DNA from: Diphasiastrum complanatum
Lineage: Eukaryota; Streptophyta; Lycopodiopsida; Lycopodiales; Lycopodiaceae
Assembly (NCBI GenBank): GCA_029204225.1
Contig: CM055095.1
Location: 74,331,501-74,395,500, forward strand
DNA length: 64,000 nucleotides
Direction: 5' to 3'
Shown: piece by piece, positions 11,112 to 22,681 of the stretch
How the letters are laid out: every line of letters starts with the position of its first letter
Numbering within the stretch: position 1 is the stretch's first letter
Made by a program: the position numbers and the translations under genes
The notes under the pieces: model-generated
Seen by the model: the letters and a program-made list of their open reading frames with translations, nothing else
Told to the model about the DNA's origin: nothing
Database searches by the model: none

Positions 11112-13074
11112 TGTGAATTCGAGGGTGAAAGGCCTATCCTAAGTTCTTAAAGGCCAAAAGAACTAATTGGCTTTTCATTTACATAAGCTAGTCTCAAATC
11201 AACTTAATGAAAATCAACTAAGATTTTAAATCAAAACTTGAAAAACAACTGCATCACATAGATTCATTCACACAATAGCGGAAGCACTAAGGGGTCAAGA
11301 TGGGGACCCCCCCCCCGAAAGATTCTTTTCTTATCATTATGCAAATCCAATTGGCCAATGCCAATTACATATACAATGGATTCCAATAGGGTCTCAGATG
11401 TAGGAACATCAACTTTCATAAACTTAGTTCATATTCAATAATCTTAATTCCATATCTAGCTTAACAAAAGCATAGACATCTCTTCATCAGTCTCAATCGT
11501 TCCGACATGCAATCATGCTGGATCTTAGATTCTTGTCATGTGATCACAATGGATCTTAGATTCACTACATGCAATCATAAGGGTTCATAGATTCTTGACA
11601 TGCAATTGTCATGAAGTGACATGCATGGCCTTTCAAGAATGCATGGAGTGACATGCAAGTTTCATAACTGACATGCAAGCTTTAAAACTGACATGCGAGC
11701 TCTAGATCTGACATGGAAACTCTAGATCTGACATGCATGGGCAATAGACCACTGGTGCTAAGACATGCAAGCTCTAGATCTGACATGCAAAGACAATAGG
11801 CCACTGATGCTATGACATGCATGCTCTACAACTGACATGCATAGACAATTGGACACCGATACTATGACATGCAAAAGTACTGATCAGCCATTCTGACATA
11901 TGGGTAACAGTTTCAAGAGCATACCATAGTTTCGAGAGAAGGTGAAAGTGAGAGAGGGAGAGGGAGAGAGAATGTTTGTTTGTGTGGTGATCTGAGAGTG
12001 AGATAGAAATCCGAGGGTTTGAGCTCCAAATAATCCTATAATCACAAAAATGACATAGTCTCCTTGAGGTGATGCCTCAATCCCCTTCTCCAAAGCACCT
12101 GTACACAACAAGAAACAAAATGGCATAGTTTGGATGCATCAACCTTCCATCCTCCTAGTGGCGCATTTCCACTTATATAAAGAGTGGAGAGGCCTTCCAA
12201 AGTGAGTGAGGTGTCAAGTTCAAGTGTATGAGGTGTGAGGGAGACTCCAATTGGACTTAGGGAGAAGTGGAGTGCATGGATGAGGTGTTTTAGTTAGGGA
12301 GGGTGAATGGGTGATGTGTACTAGCTTGGGAGAATTATTTTGGTGATTTGGCCATGAAGTGAGAGTGTAGGAGGGCGCCCCATTCTAGGTGTCAAATTGC
12401 CTAGAATGGATGAGGAAAAGTAGGTGGGAGGCAGGTGGTACAAGGTTTCAACTTGACTTTTAATTACATACAGTTTTACATGGTTACAACTTGGGAATTC
12501 ACCCAAGTGCAATCTTGCTATGGAAGAGCCAAGGTATATGTCCATCTTGTTTTTGCATACTGTCCATCAATTCCTAGGACTTTTATGGTGGAACAAGTCA
12601 TTAGGGTGATCAGACCCTAAGCCTTGTCCAGTTCTTTATAGACTCTTCTGAGCCTTCATTATAGACTTTGTCAAAAGCCTTCGTGTATATTGTCTTTAAG
12701 CTTAGAAAGCTTCTTGATTCGATTCTTGTTCTTCTTGGCACTTTCTCGAGTACCTGCACATACCCTCAAAAAGAGATCAATCCTTAAGCCCAGAGGGCTT
12801 CTTATTATTGTTCAGATTCATCAGGTACGTTCATGTGTACCTGCACATCCCTTCAAAGAAAGGTCAGTGATCATAATATCATCAAACATGGTTCATAGAA
12901 GATTCTTAGTTCTATAGGTGTCAATGCTTGTTACTCAATTAATTAAAGAAATAAATTCATACAATATTCTAAAAGAATACTGATCATTGATAATTCTATA
13001 TCATCAAAGTCTATCTGGGTTGGAAGCTGGGAAAGTCTTTATTTCTTAGGAGCAACTTGACTCTACAAATTACA
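11112..13074 (+). mobile_element. Nested insert, probable 1963-bp solo LTR or non-autonomous element
   Basis: It starts TGTGAATT and ends AATTACA and is flanked by AATAA on both sides (11107-11111, 13075-13079). The left LTR of element A has a single AATAA at this point (about 1420) and no insert, which shows the empty site directly. A TATA-like TATATAAAG at about 12176 would suit an LTR promoter on the plus strand. I see no second LTR, primer site or coding region inside, so a solo LTR is the simplest reading. It contains the GACATGC repeats at 11560-11880. Confidence 0.78.
11560..11880. repeat. Tandem array of TGACATGCAAGCTCTAGATC-type units
   Basis: At least ten occurrences of TGACATGC spaced about 15-45 bp apart, many followed by AAGCTCTAGATC. 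Longer units pair a GACATGCAAG word with an ACAATAGGCCACTGATGCTA-type word and recur three times. Confidence 0.8.
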
Positions 13075-13170
13075 AATAAAATCTAGGCGTGACCAATAAA
13101 CTTGAACACTGGAGGGCCGGTCTACCATATTAGGACTATTTTATGTCCTTAGCGGAATATGGTCGTAACA

Positions 13171-13834
13171 CAAAATGTACTAAAACGCGATATTGGTCAA
13201 TATTGTTGAGTTATTTAAAGCTCGTAAGCTTGGCATTAATTGAATTATGAGCAGCCATAGGGAGCATGAAATTGAAGTTATTTGAATGCACTAAATACAA
13301 GATTACTCTAAGTTGATCAATCAATTAGCAATCTCGATCTAATCATATATTTGTAGCCTTTGGTTAAATCAGCTATGCATTATGTGCTGATTGCAATATA
13401 TAGAGGGCCAAAAAAGACAAAGTGTCAGTGCCAATGTTATAAGGATGATGTAAAATAACTTAATAGCATAGATAAATTCCATGATCAAAAAATTCATTAA
13501 TGTTCACATAGTTTAAATTTTTGATATCAATTCAAACATTAGTCTTGGAAATTGTTCTATCATTAATTACAATTGGATGTACAAGATGAAAACTGTTGGT
13601 TGATAGCAATCAAAATGTGTATGTAGAGATGCGTTGCGCTCACACATGTAAAAAAAAAATGCAATAATTAATGTATGATATCGTTTATAATGATTCAAAC
13701 GAAGGAAAAAAAATGAAAATAATTAAAAACACTTGCTTTGAAAACAAAATTTGACCCAAACGTTATGATCATGCCAAAGATCAATCAATTCTACAAAAAA
13801 ATTGCTGCACCAAAACAACTGATTTTTAATCCAA
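13171..13834. other. Unassigned AT-rich sequence between element A and the CACTA relic
   Basis: No gene, terminal repeat or tandem array is recognised. It may be the 3' flank of the CACTA element, but I did not find a CACTA terminus. Confidence 0.4.
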
Positions 13835-16190
13835 TTAAATATCATCATAAGATTCAAACTCATCGGCCAATATATCTTGCAACTCATCTCCACTTAGATG
13901 GACTCCATCATCACTAAAGTATTCAGCCCCAACTACTTCATTGTCTTTACTAAAATAATCACTATTATCTTTTTCATTTGCAACGTCCTCCAATTCATTT
14001 GTAGAATCTTCAATATCTAACATGTTTGAAGATATAATTTCTATATTCTCGTTAGATCCTAAGTTGAAGGAGTTCAAATCCTCAACATATGCATTTTCAA
14101 ATATGTGCCTTGAACGTGGCTTAATTTGAAAAACATACAACTTTCTTGGTGAAAAAATGCCATAACACCACAATCATATGTGCGTCGTTTCACATCGATT
14201 CGTTTAACACGATGATGGCAACCATATGCCACATAACGCTATATGTTCAATACTATCATATAACATTTACCACAAATCATACAATAAACAATCATGCTAA
14301 AAGTCAATCACATCTTCTAGCAAATTTCCATTCCATGTCAGATATGATTTGTCCCTTGGATTTTGTATTTTTTAGTGTGTCATGCATCTACTCTGTGGTG
14401 CATTGATTAGGTAATGGTTCAATGTCACGAGAAGTTGAAAATTGGCCTCTACATTGCCAATTACTACGCTGCCTTTTAATAGTCATTGCTCTTTGTTTCT
14501 TCTCTAGCTCGTATATTTCCAACCATTTATCCATTACTCCAAAATTATAGAGCATAAAAGTAGAGATCTTATCTTGTAAAGAATGTGTCAATTTCTTTAG
14601 ACTTCCCATACCTTGAGCTTTTTCACCTATGACCTCATCTCTTTTCACATCATCCCATAATCTTGGAGACAATGGATCAATCTGAAACAAAACTTCAAAA
14701 ATTTAAAAGAGGGATTCTTGTGCTAACCAACCCTCTGACATGCTTCCCTCGGGCCTTGCTTTTTGATGCACAAAGTCTTTCAAGACTTTTATAGACCTTT
14801 TCAAAAAAAACATCCACCTACAAAAAATTAAAAAACATGAGAACGTCAGTCAATTTGGTAAGCTCGATTAAAGCCATGATTTTTTATATCTATACTTGGA
14901 GTGCACTGGGCCAGCAATACTAACTTCTTGATGTCTAAAATAGAAGTCGAAAAATCCCTCTCAAACATACATACAGCCTCCACCATGTCTTCATGTTTTT
15001 TTTGTATGTCCACCTCGTGAATCTCCTTGTTGCATATTTATCTACATCATGTATACAATTGTCATTTGGTGTTATTGCAAATGAATCCATGTAAAAACAA
15101 ACAAATAACATAAAGATGTATAAGTACCTCACAACAGCTGCTAGTTTGTGAATGTCTCACGAAGATGTTCTGTTAGACAACCACGAATGCACATTGGAAA
15201 TATATATTCAAGCATTTTTAACCAGTCATGAGATTTTGGACCATGAAGCTTTCCATCTACTGTGAATGATGTTTGCAATGAATGAGAAAAATTCGTTGGT
15301 GTTCTCATATCAGAAAAAACTGATCGTACATACTTCTACTCTTCTTTGCTAAGAATCCAACTTGCTCCTGGAATACTATGGGTATTATTTCCATTTGCAC
15401 CCAACTTTGGCCAATACTCTTTTTTTGTTTTTCATAGTTGTAAGTCCTCTTGAGCATGCATACTATCTTTATCACCCGCCATGTGTTTCCATATTTGATT
15501 CGGCCACATTTTTAAATATGTTCATAGGATCAAGCAAATGCTTGATCAACAGATTATTCCAATATGGTAAACCAGAAGAATAGATAGTCTTTTCATACCA
15601 TTTATTGGCTTAGTCTCGGATTCAATCCAAAGTTTGTGCCAATCTACCACTGACATTTTTGTTGGAGGATTTTTTGTCTCTTGTCTCCCCCCACATCCTC
15701 TTTTTTGTGTATTCCTGAATGGATGATCTTTAGGCAAATATTTTTGATGATTTTCATATATAACTTTTTTCAAATGGCATGAGTGTCGACTATCAAGATT
15801 TGGTCCACAAATGAGACACACATGATATCTTGAAGTTGTAAAGCCTAATAATTTCAAACAAATAAACATAAGCATGTTCCACAGTACAATAACATAAAAT
15901 TATCAACAAATAGACATGTTTGGAATGAAATTACTTGAACAATCACCCAATCCTAGATAGTCATGCATTGTCCACATTAAAATGGCACACATCGTAAAAT
16001 TCTTTTCTTGGGGCGGACATGAGATGTCGTAGCATTGGACCCCTTTCCAAAGTAGTTCTAATTCCTCAATTAAGGGTGAAAGGTAAACATCCATATTTTT
16101 CACTTTATGTTTTTTAGGAATAAGAAGTGCTAACTGTCGGAAATAGGTGAGTAATGGAATAGCAAAAACTTCCGACTTCCAATGCATGAC
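13835..16190 (-). pseudogene. CACTA (En/Spm) TNP2-like transposase relic
   Basis: Reading right to left, 16187-15903 contains LALLIPKKHKV then KNMDVYLSPLIEELELLWKG and KNFTMCAILMWTMHDY, matching the conserved TNP2 block (LLIPG..PGKDIDVYL.PL..EL..LW; NFT.RA.L.WTI.D). 15875-15546 has the next block (CLICGPNLDSR, a CPIC-like knuckle, then KYLPKDHPFRNTQKRG). Pieces at 15132-14935, 14690-14388 and 14173-13835 follow in the order of the transposase C-terminal half, the last very acidic. Stops and frameshifts break the frame repeatedly, though some gaps could be introns. The N-terminal part is missing, because copia element 1 is inserted at 16246. Confidence 0.75.
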
Positions 16191-16245
16191 TACGCCTATA
16201 AAAAATTGAACAAAGCAGTAGTGATAGGAATCACGTCCAATCTTT

Positions 16246-16900
16246 TGTGAAAATTGTCAACATTTCCTAGCTAGTTTGAGGCCTAAATTGGCTAAAATTG
16301 TAAATAGTTTTGGTTCTGGAGTTTTGCACGTGTGAACCAGGCCACAATGTTTTTATTTACTGTATTTTTTCAGTATGATGAAGTGTCAAACTTCATACCC
16401 TTCAAAATGAGACCATTTTGATGTATTTTGGTCATATAAGCCATTTTTAGCTATTTTTCCTATATAGGGAATATCTAGGGTCAAGTACCTTCTAGAGAGA
16501 GGAGAGAGAGTCATCTTCCTCATCCATAAATAGTAGGGAAGTCGTGGAGAACAGGTTGGAGAAACCTTTTGTATGCTTCATTGAGATCAATAGATCATTG
16601 TCATTGTTTCTTCCTCCATTGAGAGCATTGTTGTGTGTATTGTCTTCAAGCTATTGTGTATGATCTTAGGTGCTTTCCAAAAGTGGTAGGCTGATGTATT
16701 ATGGACTGTATAATGCTATTTTGGGCCGCACTTGATGTTTATGGAAGTTTCCATTTGTGATAAATGCTTTTTGATCAAGTTCTTTGCATTCTAGGTAGCA
16801 TAGAATGTGTTGCCAATTCCTAGCTTATGTAGTTTGGAGTGCAAGCATTCAAGCCAATGATCTTGGAGTTTAGATCCACTTAGGATCTGTATTTTTCACA
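16246..16900 (+). repeat. 5' LTR of copia copy 1
   Basis: It has TGTGAAAATT and TTTTTCACA ends (imperfect inverted termini TGTGAAAA/TTTTCACA). TATATAGGGA at about 16463 may be a promoter TATA region, followed by a CCATAAATAGTAGGG word at about 16525. Confidence 0.93.
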
Positions 16901-18072
16901 TGGTATCAGAGCTGGTTGGCTTCTATTTATAGTAAGTATTCCATTTTTGGTGATATTTGGATGTTTGATCAAGTTCTAGCATGATTTTGCATTGCTTTGT
17001 TGATCAAATCTTACTAACCTTTGTTTTGTGAGTTGAACTTGTGGATCAAAAGCATATTTCAGGTCTATTGAAGATCAGAGGCTGAAAAGAAACTATTTTG
17101 GATCAGATCATAACACCTAATCATTTGTGATTGTGAGGCTTGTGCATATTCAATACTAACAATGTTCTTTTCAATCCTATTGTTGACAATCTCCATTCTT
17201 GGATGAACACTCTCCTTAAGTGGATGAAACTTCTCCTTAAGTGGATGACAAATGCTCTTTTGAGTGAGTTGTAATTCTCCTAAAGGCTGAGCAAAGCTCC
17301 CATTTGGATGAAAGATCCCCTTTTTTGGGTGAACATATTGTAAGCTCCATTGTGAAGAGCATATTGTAAAGATTGTCATCAATTTTGGCATAAATTTTGG
17401 TGTACTTTGTTGAGCATGTAAGTAACTCTCCTTATGTAATTTGATTGGAGCATTTGCTGGAAGGTGTTAACCATTATGCAAGTGTGTTTTCAGGTTCTTA
17501 ACAGGTTGAGGAACATTCTCATGTGAAGTGATCTTAGATCTACATCTAAACACCAAGATTTGACAAGATAGTGAAGCTAGTCTTGTGATTCACTAAGTGT
17601 GCTCATTCATTCACCTCTAAATCTTGTATTTATCACTTGCTGGAGTTTATAAACTTTTAGAAGTGTGGTTTACATGTGGTTTTACAGGTTGAATCAATAT
17701 CTTAGTGTGTTGATCATATGTTGATCAAGTTTGTTCATTACTAGGTAATCTTGGCATCCTAGTTTTGGGTATTTTCTAAGAATGCAAGTAACTCTTCACA
17801 CCATAACTTGATTTGGTCACTTGCTGGAAAGTTTGAGAGCTTAAGCAAGAGTGTGTTCAGGTTGGTTTGATTTTGTAATCCATTCTTAGTGTGTGCAAAG
17901 TGTTGCATGTGTTTCAATCTTCCTTTCTATGCTTGGAAACCATCTAGGTTCAAGATAGAAGTGTTTTAGGGTCCTAAATCTTCATAGATCTCTTTATCTA
18001 TCATTTGTTGAGAGAAAAGTGAGTGCTAAGTGCTTTAGGACAGAACCTAAAAGTTGAAGAAACATTAGAATC
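16901..18072 (+). other. Primer-binding site and 1.15-kb untranslated leader of copia copy 1
   Basis: TGGTATCAGAGCTGGTTGG at 16901 is the tRNA-iMet primer site. The rest of the leader has no sense ORF. It carries duplicated CTCCTTAAGTGGATGA words (about 17211-17245) and two or three diverged copies of an approximately 85-bp cassette (about 17412-17500, 17627-17690, 17780-17865) sharing AAGTAACTC, TTGCTGGAA and TTCAGGTT. A splice-like GTAAGT (17418) and TTTTCAG (17487-17493) bound the first cassette. The antisense ORF at 17065-17391 is not supported as a gene. Confidence 0.7.
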
Positions 18073-21000
18073 ATGGCTTCCAATGGTGGGATCATGCTAG
18101 AGTCTAGTGAAAGGTTGAGTTCATCAAACTACTCTACTTGGAAAGTGAGGATGGAGTCCTTACTTGAGTTGAATGAACTCATGGACATAGTTGCAGAAAT
18201 TGAAGAGAGACCTCTCACACTTCAAGAGCAACAAAGGTTTGATAAGAAGGCCAAAAGGGCTCTTCATATCATTAAAATGAATGTTACAAATGAACTTCTC
18301 AAGGAAGTTGGAAAGTGTCAAAGTGCAAGTGAGGCATGGAATGCCTTAAAGAAGCTCTTTGAATCAAAGTCCACATCTAGGGTATTGACCCTAAGGAGAC
18401 AAATATTTTCTAGTAGGCAAAGAGAGGGTGAAAGTGCTCATGCATTTATCTTGAGAGTTAAGTCCCTAAGTGATGATTTAGCATGCATTGATGAGAACAT
18501 AAAAGATGGTGAAATAGTCCAAGTTATGTTGAATGGTTTGCTAAATGAACATGCTAACCTTGTGCAAAGTTTTGCCATTCAAAGAGTCTTGCCAAGTGTG
18601 GTTGACTTGCAAGAAATATTATTGGCTGAAGAACATAGGTTGCAATCAAATCTTGATGGTGCATCCTTGCAAGGTGGAGGTGAAGAGGCTTTCTTCACAA
18701 AAGGCAAATTCAAGGGCAAAGGTAAAGGCAAAGGGAAATGGTCCAAAGGTGGTAACTTTGATCATGATGATCACTCTTCCTCTTCCTCTTCTACTAAGAA
18801 CAATAAGTCAAAGTTCAAGTGCTTTTATTGTGGGATAAAAGGTCATTTTGCAAATGAATGTTATAAGAAGAAAAGAGAGCAAGGAGAGAGGCAAGGAAAT
18901 CTTACAATAGATGAGGAAGAACATAACACATGTGAATCACTTGTTATGACTTCAAGTTTGTTAGCCAACATAGATGATAATGGTCCTTGGTGGATTGATA
19001 GTGGAGCCTCATCTCACATGACAAGACATAAGGAATACTTTACATCCTTATTGTCTTATGAGGGAGAAGGTAACATCATCTACACTGCAAATGATGGTCA
19101 ATGTGACATCAAAGGCATAGGCACTATTCCTATTTCCCTTTCAACAAATAGGAAAGCAAATCTTGAAAATGTTTTGTACATTCCTTCAATCACTAAGAAT
19201 TTGCTTAGTGTAAGTCAAATGATTGACAAAGGACTTGATGTGGAGTTCATTGGAGATGCATGTTTGATAAGTAAATGTGGATCCTTGATTGCTCAAGGTA
19301 GGAGGCATGGTAAACTTTTCAAGCTTGATGCATGTGTGATCTCTAATCATGAAGGATGTATGGCTAGGGAGCAATTGACAAACCAAGAAGTTTGGCACAA
19401 GAGGTTGGGCCATCCCAACTTCAAATCTTTGGAGGTAATGGCAAAGAAAGAGCTTGTTCTTGGTCTCCCTAAAAGTCTTGTTGCAAACAATAGTGTTTGT
19501 GAACATTGTGCCTTGTCCAAATCTCATAGACTTGCTTATTCTAGATCTACTTCTAGATCTAAAGAAGCTTTTCAACTTGTGCATTCTGATATTCATTCTT
19601 CTAGTACAACTAGAAATGGTGGGGCAAAGCTGTATGCAACTTTCATTGATGACTTTAGTAGGTATACTTGGATCTATCTTCTTAAAAGTAAGGATGAAGT
19701 GTTTGCTGCATTTGTCAAGTTCAAGAATGAAATGGAAAACCAATTCAATACAAAGATCAAATGCTTAAGATCTGATAATGGAGGGGAATACACCTCAAAT
19801 AGGTTCAAAGACTTTTGTATAGCACATGGGATTAAGAGGGAGATGTCTAGTCCTAGGACTCCACAACAGAATGGAGTGGCCGAGAGGAAGAATAGAACCC
19901 TTTGTGAATGTGCCAAGGCAATGAGACTACATGCTAATCTTGCTAAGTCTTTTTGGGGGGAAGCTTTAGCATGTGCTAACTATCTATGTAATAGATGGAC
20001 AAGTGCTTCCTTGGATGGTAAAACTCCTCATGAGGTTCTTTATGGTAGAAGGCCGAGTGTCAAGCATTGTAGGATCTTTGGATGTACATGTTTTGTCAAT
20101 ATCACACTTGATGATAGAACTAAAGAAGATCCTTCATCAAAGAAGGGTGTGTTTGTTGGCTATAGTGAAGTAAGCAAGGCTTACAAAGTGTACATTCCTT
20201 CTACAAAGAAAGTTGTCATAAGTAGGGATGTCATCTTTCATGAAGAGAATGTTTCCAATGTTGTTGATGTTGATGTTGATGTGCCTACTAATCATCATGA
20301 TGTGCAAGATGTCTTGGATGAAGATGGAGATGCCACTCCAAAGCAAACTTCAAGGAAGACTCAAAGGCAAAGGGCTAAGCCATCAAGGCTAACCTATGAT
20401 GAAAAAGGAAAGCAAGTGGTGGACAACTCTAACTTTGCTTTTCTTACCTCTTTTGATGAACCAACTTGTGTAGGTGAAGCAATTCAAAAGAAGGAATGGA
20501 TCCAAGCCATGGATCATGAGCATCAAGCACTCATCAAAAGCAACACATGGAGGTTGGTAAAGCTTCCAAAGGACAAGAAGGCAATTGGTTGTAAGTGGAT
20601 CTTCAAGATCAAGACAAATCAAGATGGATCAATCAACAAGTACAAGGCAAGGTTGGTGGCAAAGGGGTATGCTCAAGAATATGGTATTGACTATGATGAG
20701 ACCTTTGCACCCGTGGCAAAGATGGTAACTATTCGAATCCTAATCTCTCTTGCAACTCTTTATGATTGGGATATGTGGCAAATGGATGTTACTAATGCCT
20801 TCTTGAATGGTGATCTTGAAGAAGATATTTACATGGAGCAACCCGAGGGCTATGTTTCACATGATGAGCCTAATCATGTGTGCTATCTCCAAAAGAGTTT
20901 GTATGGGCTAAAGCAAGCACCAAGGAGTTGGTATGCTAAGCTCAATTCCTTCTTACTTTCTCAAAACTTTGTTATGAGTGAGTATGATCATTCTCTCTAC

Positions 21001-22026
21001 TTTAGATTGAATGAAAATGATATCACTTTACTTTTGATCTATGTTGATGACATTATCTTAAGTGGTGGTAACAATCTAGATATAGATGAAATCAAGATGG
21101 CACTCAAAAGAGAGTTTGAAATTCAAGATCTTGGTAAACTTCATTATATCTTAGGAATAGAGATTATTAGAACTTCTAAATCTACATTCATATGTCAAGA
21201 AAAGTATGTTAACTCTATTCTAAAAAGGTTTCATATGGAAGATTGTAAAGTTGTTTCTACTCCTATGGAATCAAATGTAAAGCTAACTACAAGAAGTAAT
21301 GAAAGATCCTTCAAGGACATTACTCTCTATAGAAAGCTAATAGGATCTCTTATATGGTTAACCATCACAAGACCTGATCTAAGCTTTGTGGTTGGTAAAC
21401 TAAGTCAATTTATGCAAGATCCTAGTGAGGCTCATTGGAAGCTAGGAAAGAGAGTACTTAGATACATCTCGGGATCTAGAGATTTTGGCATCTTGTATGG
21501 AGGTACTACACCTAACCTTTGTGGATTTTCAGATTCAGATTTTGCAGGTGATCAAATGGATAGGAAGTCAACAAGTGCCTTTGCAATCTATCTTGGAGAT
21601 GGAGTGGTCTCATGGCTATCAAAGAAGCAACCAACTATCTCTCTATCTTCCACCGAAGCCGAGTACAAGGCATTAACAACATGCACCAAGGAGATTCTTT
21701 GGATCAAGAGGATGTTATTGGATCTTCACTTGCTGGAACCAGAGAAGACTCCAATCATACTTTGTGATAACCTTTCAGCCCAAAGCTTGGCAAGCAATCC
21801 TGTTTTTCATGCAAGGAGCAAGCACATTGAGATTGCTCACCATTTTGTGAGAGATCAAGTCATTGCCAAAGAGGTGGAGCTTCAACATGTCTCTTCAAAG
21901 GAGTGTGTGGCTGATATCTTCACCAAACCATTGGGAAAGGACCTATATTTAATGCATAGATCTAATCTTGGAATGTGCTCAAAGACTACGTTGAAACTAG
22001 CATCCAATGTTGAAGAGGGAGTGTGA
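18073..22026 (+). CDS. Ty1/copia gag-pol polyprotein, copy 1 (1317 aa, intact)
   Basis: A single frame encodes all enzymes for reverse transcription and integration. Gag (about 1-290) has a basic GKGKGKGK stretch and a CCHC zinc knuckle at C250, C253, H258, C263. The protease motif WWIDSGASS has its aspartate at 309. Integrase has the HHCC zinc site (H442, H447, C476, C479) and DDE residues D506, D568 and E604, separated by 35 residues. Reverse transcriptase has YVDD at 990-993. RNase H runs from about 1150 (GFSDSDFAGD, STEAEYKAL, LCDNLSAQS) to ADIFTKPL near the end. All catalytic positions I checked are present. The ATG at 18073 is the first in the frame after the leader and matches the usual gag start of this family. 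The stop TGA overlaps the first bases of the 3' LTR. Confidence 0.95.
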   Translation: MASNGGIMLESSERLSSSNYSTWKVRMESLLELNELMDIVAEIEERPLTLQEQQRFDKKAKRALHIIKMNVTNELLKEVGKCQSASEAWNALKKLFESKSTSRVLTLRRQIFSSRQREGESAHAFILRVKSLSDDLACIDENIKDGEIVQVMLNGLLNEHANLVQSFAIQRVLPSVVDLQEILLAEEHRLQSNLDGASLQGGGEEAFFTKGKFKGKGKGKGKWSKGGNFDHDDHSSSSSSTKNNKSKFKCFYCGIKGHFANECYKKKREQGERQGNLTIDEEEHNTCESLVMTSSLLANIDDNGPWWIDSGASSHMTRHKEYFTSLLSYEGEGNIIYTANDGQCDIKGIGTIPISLSTNRKANLENVLYIPSITKNLLSVSQMIDKGLDVEFIGDACLISKCGSLIAQGRRHGKLFKLDACVISNHEGCMAREQLTNQEVWHKRLGHPNFKSLEVMAKKELVLGLPKSLVANNSVCEHCALSKSHRLAYSRSTSRSKEAFQLVHSDIHSSSTTRNGGAKLYATFIDDFSRYTWIYLLKSKDEVFAAFVKFKNEMENQFNTKIKCLRSDNGGEYTSNRFKDFCIAHGIKREMSSPRTPQQNGVAERKNRTLCECAKAMRLHANLAKSFWGEALACANYLCNRWTSASLDGKTPHEVLYGRRPSVKHCRIFGCTCFVNITLDDRTKEDPSSKKGVFVGYSEVSKAYKVYIPSTKKVVISRDVIFHEENVSNVVDVDVDVPTNHHDVQDVLDEDGDATPKQTSRKTQRQRAKPSRLTYDEKGKQVVDNSNFAFLTSFDEPTCVGEAIQKKEWIQAMDHEHQALIKSNTWRLVKLPKDKKAIGCKWIFKIKTNQDGSINKYKARLVAKGYAQEYGIDYDETFAPVAKMVTIRILISLATLYDWDMWQMDVTNAFLNGDLEEDIYMEQPEGYVSHDEPNHVCYLQKSLYGLKQAPRSWYAKLNSFLLSQNFVMSEYDHSLYFRLNENDITLLLIYVDDIILSGGNNLDIDEIKMALKREFEIQDLGKLHYILGIEIIRTSKSTFICQEKYVNSILKRFHMEDCKVVSTPMESNVKLTTRSNERSFKDITLYRKLIGSLIWLTITRPDLSFVVGKLSQFMQDPSEAHWKLGKRVLRYISGSRDFGILYGGTTPNLCGFSDSDFAGDQMDRKSTSAFAIYLGDGVVSWLSKKQPTISLSSTEAEYKALTTCTKEILWIKRMLLDLHLLEPEKTPIILCDNLSAQSLASNPVFHARSKHIEIAHHFVRDQVIAKEVELQHVSSKECVADIFTKPLGKDLYLMHRSNLGMCSKTTLKLASNVEEGV
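22011..22021 (+). other. Polypurine tract of copia copy 1
   Basis: TGAAGAGGGAG directly precedes the LTR TGTGAAAA and lies within the last codons of the polyprotein. Confidence 0.8.
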
Positions 22027-22676
22027 AAATTGTCAACATTTCCTAGCTAGTTTGAGGCCTAAATTGGCTAAAATTGTAAATAGTTTTGGTTCTGGAGTTT
22101 TGCACGTGTGAACCAGGCCACAATGTTTTTATTTACTGTATTTTTTCAGTATGATGAAGTGTCAAACTTCATACCCTTCAAAATGAGACCATTTTGATGT
22201 ATTTTGGTCATATAAGCCATTTTTAGCTATTTTTCCTATATAGGGAATATCTAGGGTCAAGTACCTTCTAGAGAGAGGAGAGAGAGTCATCTTCCTCATC
22301 CATAAATAGTAGGGAAGTCGTGGAGAACAGGTTGGAGAAACCTTTTGTATGCTTCATTGAGATCAATAGATCATTGTCATTGTTTCTTCCTCCATTGAGA
22401 GCATTGTTGTGTGTATTGTCTTCAAGCTATTGTGTATGATCTTAGGTGCTTTCCAAAAGTGGTAGGCTGATGTATTATGGACTGTATAATGCTATTTTGG
22501 GCCGCACTTGATGTTTATGGAAGTTTCCATTTGTGATAAATGCTTTTTGATCAAGTTCTATGCATTCTAGGTAGCATAGAATGTGTTGCCAATTCCTAGC
22601 TTATGTAGTTTGGAGTGCAAGCATTCAAGCCAATGATCTTGGAGTTTAGATCCACTTAGGATCTGTATTTTTCACA
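22022..22676 (+). repeat. 3' LTR of copia copy 1
   Basis: It is 655 bp, same length as the 5' LTR and differing from it at one position that I found. TCTTT duplication follows. Confidence 0.94.
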
Positions 22677-22681
22677 TCTTT

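Larger units (their letters stand above)
10724..13170 (-). repeat. Right (5', minus-strand) LTR of element A, carrying a nested insert
   Basis: The LTR begins TGTAATAACC and ends GGTCGTAACA on the plus strand, so both ends have TG..CA borders. The PBS abuts its left side. Without the insert at 11112-13074 and one AATAA copy its length is about 480 bp. Blocks 10822-11111 and 13075-13165 match the left LTR at 1131-1507. Confidence 0.8.
16246..22676 (+). mobile_element. Intact Ty1/copia retrotransposon, copy 1
   Basis: The element is 6431 bp with 655-bp LTRs (16246-16900, 22022-22676), a TGGTATCAGAGCTGG primer site, one 1317-codon gag-pol frame, and target duplications TCTTT (16241-16245, 22677-22681). 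Reading both LTRs I found one difference (TTCTTTGCA against TTCTATGCA). The near-identical LTRs and open frame mean a recent insertion that could still be mobile. It interrupts the CACTA relic. Confidence 0.95.

Noticed and set aside
17065-17391. 108-codon antisense ORF present in both copia leaders (also 32952-33278)
   Set aside because: Its conservation follows from the recent common origin of the two elements; it is made of repeated CCTTAAGTGGATGA words and shows no family resemblance.
19186-19743. 185-codon antisense ORF inside the copia polyprotein (also 35073-35630)
   Set aside because: It is a shadow of the integrase frame with no promoter context or domain.
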